From Gordonia sp. SL306 (GTDB lineage: Bacteria; Actinomycetota; Actinomycetes; Mycobacteriales; Mycobacteriaceae), in the NCBI RefSeq assembly GCF_026625785.1, contig NZ_CP113063.1:124001-188000 (forward strand): 64,000 nucleotides of DNA. The letters run 5' to 3'. The notes beneath the pieces were generated by a model that searched no databases, was not told the origin of the DNA, and saw nothing but the letters and a program-made list of their open reading frames with translations. Both the position numbers and the translations under genes were made by a program. Positions 29,551-37,944 of the stretch are shown piece after piece (within the stretch, counting starts at the first letter, position 1; every line of letters starts with the position of its first letter).

Positions 29551-29594
29551 AACGGGCCGGTGGCACGAGCTGCTGCTCGTCCCACCGGCCCGTT
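29551..29594. terminator. Strong bidirectional terminator hairpin between convergent lipoprotein genes
   Basis: The arms AACGGGCCGGTGG (29551-29563) and CCACCGGCCCGTT (29582-29594) pair perfectly over 13 bp. An inner stem ACGAGC/GCTCGT with loop TGCT sits above a one-base mismatch. The position between two convergent stops fits a shared terminator. Confidence 0.85.
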
Positions 29595-29619
29595 CAGTTC
29601 TGTCGACCGCGGCTCCGGG

Positions 29620-30177
29620 TCAGTTGGGCGCCTTCGACGTCGAGGCACCACCTGACGACTTGCACATCGGCGTGGTCACGTTGTTGGCCGTGATCAGCGG
29701 ACAGACCGTGTCACTGGACAACATCCACCGTCCGTCGGTGTAGACGATCCCGGCGTCCAGCTTGGTCGGCGGGTTGTCCGGCAGCTTGACCTGGACCTTC
29801 ACGGTGGCCTTGTTGGGGCCGGCCGGGATCACCGGCGGGAAGATCTCGTAGGTGACGTCCGGGTTGTCCTGCTTGGCCTTGACCAGCTTGTCGAAGACCG
29901 TCGGGTCGGCCGAGGAACCCTCGACCAGCTCGGTCTTCTCCGAGTTCGGCACGTTCGGGTCCAGCGCCTTGGTGAGCATCGCGTTCAGCGTCGCCACCGA
30001 CGGCCGCTTGTTCGGGTTGGTCACGTCGTCCGCGCTGCTCCCCCCGGCGTCCGCCGAGCTCGCCGCCGACGACACGGTCGGCACGTCCGGCACGTCGCTG
30101 TCGTCGCTGCCACAGGCCGCAACCGATGCGACCGACGCCGCGATCAACGCGGCGGTCACGATCTTCGGAAACTTCAC
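29620..30177 (-). CDS. Lipoprotein with MTB12-like C-terminal domain
   Basis: This 185-residue protein begins MKFPKIVTAALIAASVASVAAC, a lipoprotein signal with Cys at residue 22. An acidic, Ser-rich linker follows, then a domain from about residue 57 (KRPSVATLNAMLTKALDPNVP) through VYTDGRWMLSSDTVC. This resembles the low-molecular-weight antigen MTB12/CFP2 family of mycobacteria, small secreted or surface proteins of unknown role. GTG 30177 has GAGGGAGA just upstream. Two Cys at the C-terminal end (VCPLI and PMCKS) could form a disulfide. Confidence 0.75.
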   Translation of the reverse strand: MKFPKIVTAALIAASVASVAACGSDDSDVPDVPTVSSAASSADAGGSSADDVTNPNKRPSVATLNAMLTKALDPNVPNSEKTELVEGSSADPTVFDKLVKAKQDNPDVTYEIFPPVIPAGPNKATVKVQVKLPDNPPTKLDAGIVYTDGRWMLSSDTVCPLITANNVTTPMCKSSGGASTSKAPN

Positions 30178-30392
30178 CGATCTCCCTCACTGTCGTTCGT
30201 CACGCCCGCAGCGGACTCTCCCCCGCCGCAGGTCCTGGCAGATCCTGGCCGACTCATCCCCCTCCGAGCCCGCCAAAACTCACACCACTATGCCAAATGG
30301 ACGACGAGGCCCCCAACATCCGAGCCGGGAACCATCGCAGCCGGATCGCCAACGGTTGACGCGACGCGCAGGTTCCATCGACGCTGAACACC

Positions 30393-31325
30393 ATGGCGAA
30401 CACCCGCACCGTCCTGATCACCACCGGCGGCACGATCGCGGCGCTGACCACCTCCGACGGCGCGGTACCGAGCCTGGCGGCGAGCGATCTCCACCCCGGC
30501 TCCGGCGACATCCTGGCCGTCGATCTGATGTCGGTGGACAGCTCGGCGATGACCGTCTCCGACCAGTTCGCGATCGTCGCGGCGATCGTCGACGCACTGG
30601 CCGATCCCGCGGTCGCCGGAGTGGTGGTGACGCACGGCACCGACACGGTCGAGGAGACGTCGTACCTGGCCGACCTCTTCCTCACCGACGACCGGCCCGT
30701 GGTGTTCACCGGTGCGCAACGACCCGCGGACGCACCTGCGCCGGACGGTCCGGACAACATCACCGCGGCGTTGCGGGCGATCACCGATCCGGCGTCGCGT
30801 GGCCGTGGTGTCCTGATCGCGATCGGCGGCGAAATCCGTTCGGCACGTGGCATCTTCAAGTCGTCGACGACGGACCTCGCGGCGTTCGACAATGTGCACG
30901 ACGCCTTGCCGCGACGGCCGATCGGACACCCCGTGCCACGGAGGCGGCACGCCCGCGTGGACGCGTTCATGCTCTATCCGGGCGTGGCGCCGGGCATCAT
31001 CGCGGCCGCCGTCTCCCAACAGGCATCGGGCATCGTGCTGTCGGCCACCGGGTCGGGCAACACCCACCCCGACATCACCGCCGAGGTGTCTGCCGCGGTC
31101 CGCGCGGGCGTTGTCGTGGTGGTGGCCAGCCGGGTTCCCTTCGGGGCGGTCGTACCCGCCTACGGAGGTGGCGGCGGGGCCGTCGACCTCGCACGCGCCG
31201 GCGCCATCGTGTCGCGATGGTTACGCGCTCCTCAGGCGCGGATCGCGCTGCTCGCGCTGATCTCGGCGGGCGCGGATCCGCACGAGATCCGCGCCTTCTT
31301 CGATGCCGTCGAACCGCCGGGATGA
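30393..31325 (+). CDS. ansA: L-asparaginase, type I-like
   Basis: This 310-residue enzyme hydrolyses L-asparagine to aspartate and ammonia. The two catalytic Thr motifs are TTGGTIA (residues 10-16) and VTHGTDTVEETSYL (79-92), both complete, so the active site is intact. GAQRPADAPAPDGPDNI and the Lys in FKSST also fit. No signal peptide is seen, so it is cytoplasmic. The start is ATG 30393. It converges on dinB with 42 bp between stops. The M. tuberculosis homologue (Rv1538c) also lies between dinX and lspA. Confidence 0.92.
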   Translation: MANTRTVLITTGGTIAALTTSDGAVPSLAASDLHPGSGDILAVDLMSVDSSAMTVSDQFAIVAAIVDALADPAVAGVVVTHGTDTVEETSYLADLFLTDDRPVVFTGAQRPADAPAPDGPDNITAALRAITDPASRGRGVLIAIGGEIRSARGIFKSSTTDLAAFDNVHDALPRRPIGHPVPRRRHARVDAFMLYPGVAPGIIAAAVSQQASGIVLSATGSGNTHPDITAEVSAAVRAGVVVVVASRVPFGAVVPAYGGGGGAVDLARAGAIVSRWLRAPQARIALLALISAGADPHEIRAFFDAVEPPG

Positions 31326-31367
31326 CGGGCGCAGCCCGGTGGGCCCGCCGACGTACGGAGAAGCCGG

Positions 31368-32879
31368 TCAGTCGCCGTCGCGCGGTGCCGACGAGCCCAG
31401 GTCGGGCCAGGCGAGACTGTCGAGCGGATCGGCGCGCCGCACCGCGGGATCGTCGGTCGCGAAGGTCAGGGCGCGGCCCGGTCCGGTCGCCCGCGTCTCG
31501 AACCGGACGGTCAGCACCCCGTGACCGCTCCCCTGGACCCACCCGTGGCCGTGGTCGGGATGTGTCACGTCTGCGCCGGTCTCCCAGTTCTCATGCGCTG
31601 CGGGGTCATCGACGGACGTGTCGGGCGTGTCGTCGGCGGGGACGTCGGCGGGGACGTCACCGGCGGCGCCGCCCATCGGCCCGGCGGCCCCCGCGGCCAC
31701 GAAGGCGGCCTCGACATCCTCCGATTCGGCCGCCGATGCGCCGGGCGCACCCCACTCTTCTTCCAGATCTGCGAACAGTGAGAACTGTTGCACCGCAGTG
31801 AGTCCCGAGTACCCGACGCCGACCAGCCGGATCGGTCCGACACTGCGCGGGTCGAGGGCGAGTCGCTGTGCGGCCGAGACCAGCACCGACAGTTCGGTGG
31901 TCGCGGCCGGCAGCGTCATCGACCTCGTCAGCACCGACATGTCGGATCGCCTCAGCTTCAGCACCACGGTGCGGGCGCCGCGCCCGTCCGACATCAGCCT
32001 GCGGTGCGCACCTTGCGCCGCGGAGTCGATTGCCGGACGCAATTCGTCGAGTTCCACCAGGTCTCGGGGAAATGTCGACTCGGCGCTGATCTGTTTGGCC
32101 GAGGCACGTTCGGCGACCGGGCGGTCGTCGACACCGTGCGCGAGTCTGTGCAGGGCGGGCCCGAGCGTCGCCCCGAGAACCGAGGTGACCTCGATGTCGG
32201 ACATCGCGGCGAAGTCGCCGATCGTCTCGATGCCGAGCCGTTGCAGCTTGTCGCCCGACACCGGCCCGATCCCCCACAACTTGCGGACCGGGAGCGAATG
32301 CAGGAAGGCGAGTTCACGACTCGGCGGGATCGCCATCACCCCATCGGGTTTGGCGAGTCCGGACGCGATCTTGGCGATCTGCTTGCCGCTGCCGAAGCCG
32401 ACCGACGCCGCGATGCCGACGGTGTCGCGGATCCTGCCGCGCAGGCGTTCTGCGAACGCCGTGACCTCCTCGACCGACGCTCCGGCGAGTTCCGCCGGCT
32501 CGCCGAACGCCTCGTCGAAGGAGAGCATCTCGATCACCGGGATCGCGTCACGGACCAGCCCGAAGATGCGTGCGCTCACCACGCGATAGACACCGCCCCG
32601 CGGTGGCAGCACAACCGCTCCGGCGCCGATCAGCCGACGGGCCTGATGCATCGGCATCGCCGACCGCGCGCCGAATGCCCTCGCCGCGTAGCTGGCACCC
32701 GCCACGACGCCACGCCCGCCGGTCCCGCCGACGAGCACCGGACGACCCTGCAACGTCGGACGCGTCAGCTGTTCCACGGAGGCGAAGAACGCGTCCATGT
32801 CCAGATGCATCACCCACCGCGCACTGCGCTCGGGATCGGGGCCGGCGGGCCCGGACGGTGATGGGACGGCGGACGCCAC
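31368..32879 (-). CDS. dinB: DNA polymerase IV (Y-family, DinB/DinX) with C-terminal extension
   Basis: This 503-residue translesion polymerase has the catalytic motifs [13 protein letters not shown] (residues 25-37) and LSFDEAF (near 120), followed by the helix-hairpin-helix [16 protein letters not shown] and a little-finger domain to about residue 385. The last ~115 residues are an extension: an acidic Ala/Asp-rich linker, then [19 protein letters not shown] with a late [16 protein letters not shown] tail. Such tails occur in actinobacterial DinX proteins; no beta-clamp motif stands out in it. The start is GTG 32879; the longer frame upstream is a shadow. In M. tuberculosis dinX lies beside ileS. 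Confidence 0.92.
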   Translation of the reverse strand: MASAVPSPSGPAGPDPERSARWVMHLDMDAFFASVEQLTRPTLQGRPVLVGGTGGRGVVAGASYAARAFGARSAMPMHQARRLIGAGAVVLPPRGGVYRVVSARIFGLVRDAIPVIEMLSFDEAFGEPAELAGASVEEVTAFAERLRGRIRDTVGIAASVGFGSGKQIAKIASGLAKPDGVMAIPPSRELAFLHSLPVRKLWGIGPVSGDKLQRLGIETIGDFAAMSDIEVTSVLGATLGPALHRLAHGVDDRPVAERASAKQISAESTFPRDLVELDELRPAIDSAAQGAHRRLMSDGRGARTVVLKLRRSDMSVLTRSMTLPAATTELSVLVSAAQRLALDPRSVGPIRLVGVGYSGLTAVQQFSLFADLEEEWGAPGASAAESEDVEAAFVAAGAAGPMGGAAGDVPADVPADDTPDTSVDDPAAHENWETGADVTHPDHGHGWVQGSGHGVLTVRFETRATGPGRALTFATDDPAVRRADPLDSLAWPDLGSSAPRDGD

Positions 32880-32911
32880 CCCCGCATCGTAGTCAGGACG
32901 GCCGCCCGACC

Positions 32912-33358
32912 TCAGGACCGGATCTCGAACACCGGAAGGTCGTCGAGGTGGGCGGCCAGCGTGGCGTCGTCCGGCTCGGTACCCATGCCCTCCGGCAGGA
33001 ACCGACCGACCTCCCACCCCCACTTGTCGAGGTAGGCGCGAATCATCGGCGCGCGGTCGGCGGTGTCGACCTCCACCAGGCGCACCGCGCGACGACGCCG
33101 GCCGCGTCGCAGTTCGGCGGAATCGTTCACCCGCACGTTGCGCACCCACTGGGTCGTGCCGCGCGGTGCGACGAGGTACTCACGCCCGTGGAGCTGCATC
33201 GGGTTCACCGGCACGCTCTGGGGCAGACCACTGACCCGGCCGGTGACCGTGAGGGTCTGCGCTCCCGCGAGGTTCACCCCATGGTCGGCGAGCCAGCGCA
33301 CGCTGTTGTTGAAGACGTTGTCGAAGCCCTTCGGGGCGCTGTAGTGCGTCGCGGTCAT
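32912..33358 (-). CDS. Deazaflavin (F420)-dependent nitroreductase-family protein
   Basis: This 148-residue protein resembles the DDN/F420H2-dependent quinone reductase family: [36 protein letters not shown], then VFEIRS at the end. Such enzymes use reduced F420 to reduce quinones or nitro-compounds. The start is ATG 33358 with AAGGGAAG nine bases upstream; the in-frame extension is untranslated leader containing an operator palindrome. It is divergent from a TetR gene whose product probably represses it. It is 32 bp from dinB on the same strand, but the two are probably not one operon in function. Confidence 0.85.
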   Translation of the reverse strand: MTATHYSAPKGFDNVFNNSVRWLADHGVNLAGAQTLTVTGRVSGLPQSVPVNPMQLHGREYLVAPRGTTQWVRNVRVNDSAELRRGRRRRAVRLVEVDTADRAPMIRAYLDKWGWEVGRFLPEGMGTEPDDATLAAHLDDLPVFEIRS

Positions 33359-33380
33359 GATCTTCCCTTCGAAGTCGATT

Positions 33381-33445
33381 CGAGAGCGCCGCTCTCGAAT
33401 ATCAGTCTGCACGCTGTCGGCGGAATAATCAAGAGCGGTGCTCTC
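33381..33445. promoter_or_regulatory. Two palindromic operators for the divergent TetR regulator
   Basis: GAGAGCGCCGCTCTC (33382-33396; the dyad extends to 33381-33397) and AAGAGCGGTGCTCTC (33431-33445) match at 12 of 15 positions and share the half-sites AGAGC and GCTCT. They sit in the 108-bp gap between the reductase gene and the TetR gene, one near each start, as expected for a self-regulating TetR. Confidence 0.75.
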
Positions 33446-33466
33446 TTTTTATGCGACACTGTCTCC

Positions 33467-34153
33467 ATGAGTGGCGGGAGACGCGCGGCCAACCGCGCCG
33501 CAATGGAATCGGAGATCCGGCGACTGGGCCGGGCGCACTTGCGCACCGACGGCGCGGCGGGCCTGTCGCTGCGCGCGATCGCACGTGACATGGGGGTGGT
33601 GTCGTCGGCGGTGTACCGCTACGTCCCCAGCCGCGACGACCTCCTCACCCTGCTGCTCGTCGAGGCGTACTCCGATCTCGCGGACACGGTCGATGCAGCC
33701 GTCGGTGCCGTCGACGAGAGCCGCCCGTACGACCGCCTGCGTGCCGCGACGCGAGCGTTGCGGCGATGGGCGATCGACGATCCGGCCCGGTGGGCGCTGC
33801 TCTACGGCAGCCCCGTCCCCGGGTACACGGCGCCTGCAGAACAGACCGTCGAGCCGGGGACCCGGGTCGTCGGAACACTCATCGCCGAGGTCGCACGCGC
33901 GCACGCGACCCGGGAAACCGCCGCGGCGGACTCGGTGCCGTCGTCGGTGGCGAGCGATTTCGACGCCATCCGAACGGAATTCGGCACCGACCTACCCGAC
34001 GAGGCGATGCTCGTGGCGACCACCCTGTGGGCGACGACGATCGGCGCGATCAGCCTGGAGGTCTTCGGCCAGTACGGATCCGACACCTTCACCGACCCGG
34101 AAGCCCTGTTCGTCGCCCAGATCGATCTCGCGCTAGGGCCGATCGGCGAGTGA
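33467..34153 (+). CDS. TetR-family transcriptional regulator
   Basis: This 228-residue protein has a TetR DNA-binding domain: the helix-turn-helix is at about residues 33-53 (LSLRAIARDMGVVSSAVYRYV), followed by PSRDDLLTLLLVEAYSDLAD. The C-terminal domain has WAIDDPARWALLYGSPVPGY, as in the WHG/TetR_C_13 group. ATG 33467 is chosen because it is the first Met after the operator region; the upstream frame is a shadow of dinB. It likely represses its own promoter and the divergent F420-dependent reductase through the paired palindromes. Confidence 0.88.
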   Translation: MSGGRRAANRAAMESEIRRLGRAHLRTDGAAGLSLRAIARDMGVVSSAVYRYVPSRDDLLTLLLVEAYSDLADTVDAAVGAVDESRPYDRLRAATRALRRWAIDDPARWALLYGSPVPGYTAPAEQTVEPGTRVVGTLIAEVARAHATRETAAADSVPSSVASDFDAIRTEFGTDLPDEAMLVATTLWATTIGAISLEVFGQYGSDTFTDPEALFVAQIDLALGPIGE

Positions 34154-34170
34154 TGCGCCCGATCTGACCG

Positions 34171-34587
34171 TCAGGAGTCGACGATGCTCGTCAGCACCCG
34201 GCGGAATGTCGCATAATCCTCACGCCCGACCTGCCGTATCCAGGCGCGTTCGATGGCGGCCAGGCGACGATGCAGGCGGCCGAGGGTCTCGACACCCCGC
34301 TCGGTGAGTTCCACACGGCGAGCCCGGCGATCGCCCGGGTCGGGCTGCTGTGTGACGAAACCACCGTCGGTCAAATAGGCGACATGCTGGCCGGCCCCCT
34401 GCTTCGTCATACCCAGTTCGGCAGCCAGATCCACCGTGCGCACCGCGCCCCCCTCGATCGCTTCGAGAATGCGGAAATGCGAGGGCCGCAACCCTTCCCA
34501 GTCGTCGGACGGAAACGATGCACGTAACTCACCGAGTGCGGCGCCGAGGAGTTGCGCGGCGTGCGGGGGCTTGACCGATTTGGACAA
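34171..34587 (-). CDS. MarR-family transcriptional regulator
   Basis: This 138-residue protein has a winged helix-turn-helix of the MarR type: LRPSHFRILEAIEGGAVRTVDLA, then AELGMTKQGAGQHVAYLTDGGFV (recognition helix), then the wing DPGDRRARRVELTERG near residues 83-98. The start is TTG 34587, with AAAGGTAAG upstream. It is divergent from an APH-type kinase gene, and a dyad lies between the two, so autoregulation and control of the kinase gene are likely. It converges on the TetR gene with 17 bp between stops. Confidence 0.88.
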   Translation of the reverse strand: MSKSVKPPHAAQLLGAALGELRASFPSDDWEGLRPSHFRILEAIEGGAVRTVDLAAELGMTKQGAGQHVAYLTDGGFVTQQPDPGDRRARRVELTERGVETLGRLHRRLAAIERAWIRQVGREDYATFRRVLTSIVDS

Positions 34588-34601
34588 GTGACTTACCTTT
34601 C

Positions 34602-34622
34602 TTGGTAAAGCTTATTGACCAA
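34602..34622. promoter_or_regulatory. Candidate MarR operator
   Basis: The dyad TTGGTNAA-N5-TTNACCAA spans 34602-34622 in an AT-rich patch between the marR-like start (34587) and the kinase start (34632). MarR proteins usually bind 16-20 bp dyads of this kind next to their own gene. Confidence 0.55.
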
Positions 34623-34631
34623 AGGTACCTC

Positions 34632-35750
34632 ATGGACGTCGCGGCATTGCTCGGTCCACCGGAACTCCCGGTCCCGTCATTGGCGGCGATGCTGGGCGTG
34701 TCCGAGGCGTCGGTCACGGGCGTCGACGAGGTCGAGTACGACCTGATGGCATTGACGACGGGCAGCCGCTGGCGGGTCGGCGTCGACACCGCACACGGGC
34801 ATCGGTGCTATGTGGTCAAGGTGGCCCGCACCTTTGCGCGATCACCGATCCTGGCGATGATCCCGCCCGCCTTGCGCGACGAGGCGATCCGGGCGCTGCC
34901 CTGGCAGATCGAACCCGACGTCTACCGATCCGAGTTGCATCGGCACATGCCCGCCGGGTCGCGGCTCCCCGCCTGCCATGGTGTCGTGGACCTCGACGAC
35001 GCCTCAGCGGCCATCTGGATGGAGTTCGTCCAGCACGACACGTCGGTGTGGGACGCCGCACGCCACGGTGCCGCGGCACGACTGTTGGGGCGGCTGGCGG
35101 CATCGTCGTCGGTGGCCGACATCGCCGACGACATCGGCCATCCCGCGGGTCCGGGGCAGGCGCGCATGTACTGGTCCGGACGACTGATGGATCAGTTCGT
35201 CCGCTCGTATCTCGACGGCACGGCCTGGGATGATCCGGTGATCGCACGGCATGTCGACGCCCGGTTCCGCGAACGGATGATGCGATTCATCGACGGCGTG
35301 CCCGCGTTGTTCGACGAGATCGAGTCCTTGCCACTGCTGAGTTCGCACGGCGACGCCTGCCCCAACAACCTGCTGGCGGCCGACGGCGGGTTCGTGGTCA
35401 TCGACTGGGCCTTCTTCGCACGTGGCCGCATGGGCTTCGATCTGAGCCAACTCGTCATCAGCGAGATCGAACTCCGCCAGAGGCCGACGGAGCGATTGGC
35501 GGATGTGCAGCAGGTGTGCCTGCCCGCCTATCGGCAGGGCCTGGCCGACGGCGGGGTGAGCGTGTCGATGGCCGAACTCGAACGGGCACACCACATCCAA
35601 CTCGCCGTGGCACATGTCGTATCGGCGATACCGCTCGACCTGCTCACTCCCGCGGTCGAGGCAGACCGAGTACCGGGATCGGCCCTCGATCGCCTCACCG
35701 CCGACCGCGTCGCGATGATCGGCCACATGCTCGACAACATCGAGATCTGA
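34632..35750 (+). CDS. Aminoglycoside phosphotransferase (APH)-like kinase of unknown substrate
   Basis: This 372-residue protein belongs to the APH/choline kinase-like fold. The catalytic loop is SSHGDACPNNLL near residue 238, with Asp and Asn in place, followed by VVIDWAFFARGRMGFDLSQL with the metal-binding Asp. The N-lobe has VVKVARTF with a likely ATP-binding Lys. ATG 34632 with AAAGG seven bases upstream is preferred over an in-frame TTG that overlaps the dyad. Substrates of such kinases range from antibiotics to sugars and lipids, and the sequence does not choose. The divergent MarR gene suggests induction by a small molecule. Confidence 0.75.
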   Translation: MDVAALLGPPELPVPSLAAMLGVSEASVTGVDEVEYDLMALTTGSRWRVGVDTAHGHRCYVVKVARTFARSPILAMIPPALRDEAIRALPWQIEPDVYRSELHRHMPAGSRLPACHGVVDLDDASAAIWMEFVQHDTSVWDAARHGAAARLLGRLAASSSVADIADDIGHPAGPGQARMYWSGRLMDQFVRSYLDGTAWDDPVIARHVDARFRERMMRFIDGVPALFDEIESLPLLSSHGDACPNNLLAADGGFVVIDWAFFARGRMGFDLSQLVISEIELRQRPTERLADVQQVCLPAYRQGLADGGVSVSMAELERAHHIQLAVAHVVSAIPLDLLTPAVEADRVPGSALDRLTADRVAMIGHMLDNIEI

Positions 35751-35768
35751 CCGGGACCTGACCGGGGA

Positions 35769-36671
35769 TCACCGCGAGATCCGGCGCGGCTCGGCGACCC
35801 CGAGCAGTTTCTCCGGATTGCGGGTGGCGTAGATGTCGGCAACGAGACCGTCCACGACGTCGAGCACGAACACGCCTTGCAGTTCGCCGTCGAAGAAGAT
35901 CCGCATGCCGGGCAGACTGTTGAAGATCGCCGGCTCCACCCGGAACTCCTCGAGGGTCGGCCCGACGCGCGCGAATCCGGCCAGCAGACGGGCCACCGCG
36001 AGCGCCCCGCGGATCGGCCTGCGCACCGCGCTCGCCTTGCCGTCGCTGTCCGCGGTGAACACCACATCCGGCGACATCATCGTCATGAGTGTCTCGACCT
36101 CGCCCGACTGGGCGGCAGCCATGAACGCATCGGTGATCTCGGCCGTGCGCGAGGCATCGACGGGAACGAAACGCCGTCGTCGGGCCTGCACGTGTGCGCG
36201 GGCCCGATGCGCCGACTGCCGAACCGCCGCATCGGATTTGCCGACCATCTCGGCGATCTCGTCGTGGCCGAAACCGAACACCTCCCGCAGCACGAACACG
36301 ACCCGCTCGTCCGGGCTGAGTGTCTCGAGTACGACGAGCATGGCCGTGGATACCGATTCCGCGAGTACGACGTCCTGGGCTGCGTCGCGTTCGTCGAGCA
36401 GGATCGGCTCCGGTAGCCACGGCCCCACGTACTGTTCCCGGCGCCGCGACGATGCCCGCAACGCGTTGAGCGCCTGGCGGGTGACCACCTTCGCGAGATA
36501 GGCCTTGGTGTCGTCGACGGTGCCGAGATCGACGTCGGCCCACCGGAGATAGCTCTCCTGAAGCACGTCGTCGGCATCCGTCGCAGACCCCAGGATCTCG
36601 TACGCGACCGTGAACAGTAGCGGCCGCAGCTCGGTGAACCTGCGTACGTGCTCGTCGGAATCGTGGGTCAC
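35769..36671 (-). CDS. ECF41-type RNA polymerase sigma factor with SnoaL-like C-terminal domain
   Basis: This 300-residue sigma factor has region 2 (LLFTVAYEILGSATDADDVLQESYLRW, about 17-43), region 4 (LSPDERVVFVLREVFGFGHDEIAEMVG, about 117-145), and a C-terminal SnoaL-like domain (about 175-300). The linker carries WLPEP (85-89) and the C-terminal end NPEKL (285-289), close to the WLPEP and NPDKL signatures of the ECF41 group, in which the attached domain takes the place of an anti-sigma factor. GTG 36671 overlaps the stop of the flavoprotein gene (GTGA), so the two are translationally coupled, as ECF41 genes usually are with an oxidoreductase-type partner. Confidence 0.88.
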   Translation of the reverse strand: MTHDSDEHVRRFTELRPLLFTVAYEILGSATDADDVLQESYLRWADVDLGTVDDTKAYLAKVVTRQALNALRASSRRREQYVGPWLPEPILLDERDAAQDVVLAESVSTAMLVVLETLSPDERVVFVLREVFGFGHDEIAEMVGKSDAAVRQSAHRARAHVQARRRRFVPVDASRTAEITDAFMAAAQSGEVETLMTMMSPDVVFTADSDGKASAVRRPIRGALAVARLLAGFARVGPTLEEFRVEPAIFNSLPGMRIFFDGELQGVFVLDVVDGLVADIYATRNPEKLLGVAEPRRISR

Positions 36672-37855
36672 GCCACCACCTCCGGCTCCCGACCACCGAC
36701 CTCACGCGGCCGTCCGAACGACGGGGTGACCCCCGGCCGACGACCTTCCAGGCGGAGACCCCAGATCACGCTGCGGCACACCACCTCCTTGATCGCGGCG
36801 CCGGTTCGCCCCGAGATCACGGCCCGCGCCGGCGTGTCGTCGCGGTGGGTCAGCTGGACCACCGCGCCATGCCGCCCGAGCGAGGTGCACTGTCCGACGA
36901 AGGCCAGTCGGATCGGCGTCGGTTCCGTTCCCGCCAACCGGGCCAGCACGGTGTCAGCGGCGTGGGGACCGAGCTGATTGGCCGCCTGACAACTCATCCG
37001 AAACGGTGTGCCCGACGGGGCAACCGCGTCACCGGCTCCCACGATCCGCGGGTCGTCGACGCTGCTCAGCGTCTCGTCGGTGATGAGCCTGCCGATCGCG
37101 TCGGTCGACAGGCCGCTGACCGCGGCCAGATCGGGCACACCGAACCCGGCCGCGACGATCGTCGTCGAACTGGGCACTACCCGGCGCTGCGCCTTCTCCA
37201 CGATCGTGACGGTATCCGGTCCGACTGCGGTGACGTGGCCGTCCTCGAGGATCTCCACGCCGAGCTTCCGCAGGCGCCTGCGGGCAGCCCGCCGGGCGCC
37301 GGCGCCGAAGGAGGGGGCCAGGGTCGCGCCGCAGACCAACCGGACCGCCACCCCGGCGTCGGCGAGCTCGGCGGCCATCTCCATCCCCGTCAGCCCGCCT
37401 CCGACGACGGTGACGGGTCGATTCTCGTCGGTCGTGTCGACCTCGGCCAGATGGTCCCGCAGACGCTGCGCCGCTTCCCATTCACCGAGTGCGAATCCGT
37501 GGTCGGCGAGTCCGTCGATCGCGTCGGCCGCGGTACCCGACGAGCCCACCGCGTAGACGAGATGGTCGAAGTCGAGGGCCGCGCCGGACGCCAGTTCCAC
37601 CCGCCCGTCCGCGATCCGGGTCGCGGTGTCGACAACCAGCCGCACGTGCTCGGAGAGAACGTGCCGGTAGTCCTCCTCGGCAGTGCCCGTCCCGGCGATC
37701 CACTGATGCAACCGAATCCGATGAACGAATCGCGGACGCGCATTGACCACCGTGATCTCCGCGGCGGTCCCCTCCGCGCTCAGCCGGTTCGCGGCCATCG
37801 TCCCCGCGTACCCGCCGCCGAGGACGACGATCTGTGGGCGGTGTGAGGTGTTCAT
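36668..37855 (-). CDS. FAD-dependent NDH-2-like oxidoreductase, partner of the ECF41 sigma factor
   Basis: This 395-residue flavoprotein has two Rossmann dinucleotide motifs: VVLGGGYAGTMAANRL (residues 10-25, FAD) and VTVVGGGLTGMEMAAELA (NAD(P)H). The motif RIVGAGDAVAPSG marks the second FAD-binding region. There is no membrane helix. Such type-II NADH dehydrogenase-like proteins are among the partners of ECF41 sigma factors. ATG 37855 has AAGGGAGC eight bases upstream. It precedes the sigma gene in the operon, so the pair is transcribed from the 89-bp gap after ileS, where a CRP-like box lies. Confidence 0.87.
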   Translation of the reverse strand: MNTSHRPQIVVLGGGYAGTMAANRLSAEGTAAEITVVNARPRFVHRIRLHQWIAGTGTAEEDYRHVLSEHVRLVVDTATRIADGRVELASGAALDFDHLVYAVGSSGTAADAIDGLADHGFALGEWEAAQRLRDHLAEVDTTDENRPVTVVGGGLTGMEMAAELADAGVAVRLVCGATLAPSFGAGARRAARRRLRKLGVEILEDGHVTAVGPDTVTIVEKAQRRVVPSSTTIVAAGFGVPDLAAVSGLSTDAIGRLITDETLSSVDDPRIVGAGDAVAPSGTPFRMSCQAANQLGPHAADTVLARLAGTEPTPIRLAFVGQCTSLGRHGAVVQLTHRDDTPARAVISGRTGAAIKEVVCRSVIWGLRLEGRRPGVTPSFGRPREVGGREPEVVA

Positions 37856-37916
37856 GATTGCTCCCTTCGAAGATGGACAACCACTGGACACCGGCAACAT
37901 CCGCCGCGTGACGAAC

Positions 37917-37932
37917 AGTGACCCAGATCACA
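37917..37932 (-). promoter_or_regulatory. CRP/GlxR-like box upstream of the flavoprotein-ECF41 operon
   Basis: On the minus strand the sequence is TGTGATCTGGGTCACT, matching TGTGA-N6-TCACA at 9 of 10 conserved positions. It lies about 62 bp upstream of the ATG at 37855 and 13 bp after the ileS stop, a good place for a cAMP-responsive regulator. Confidence 0.5.
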
Positions 37933-37944
37933 TTCAATGCACCG

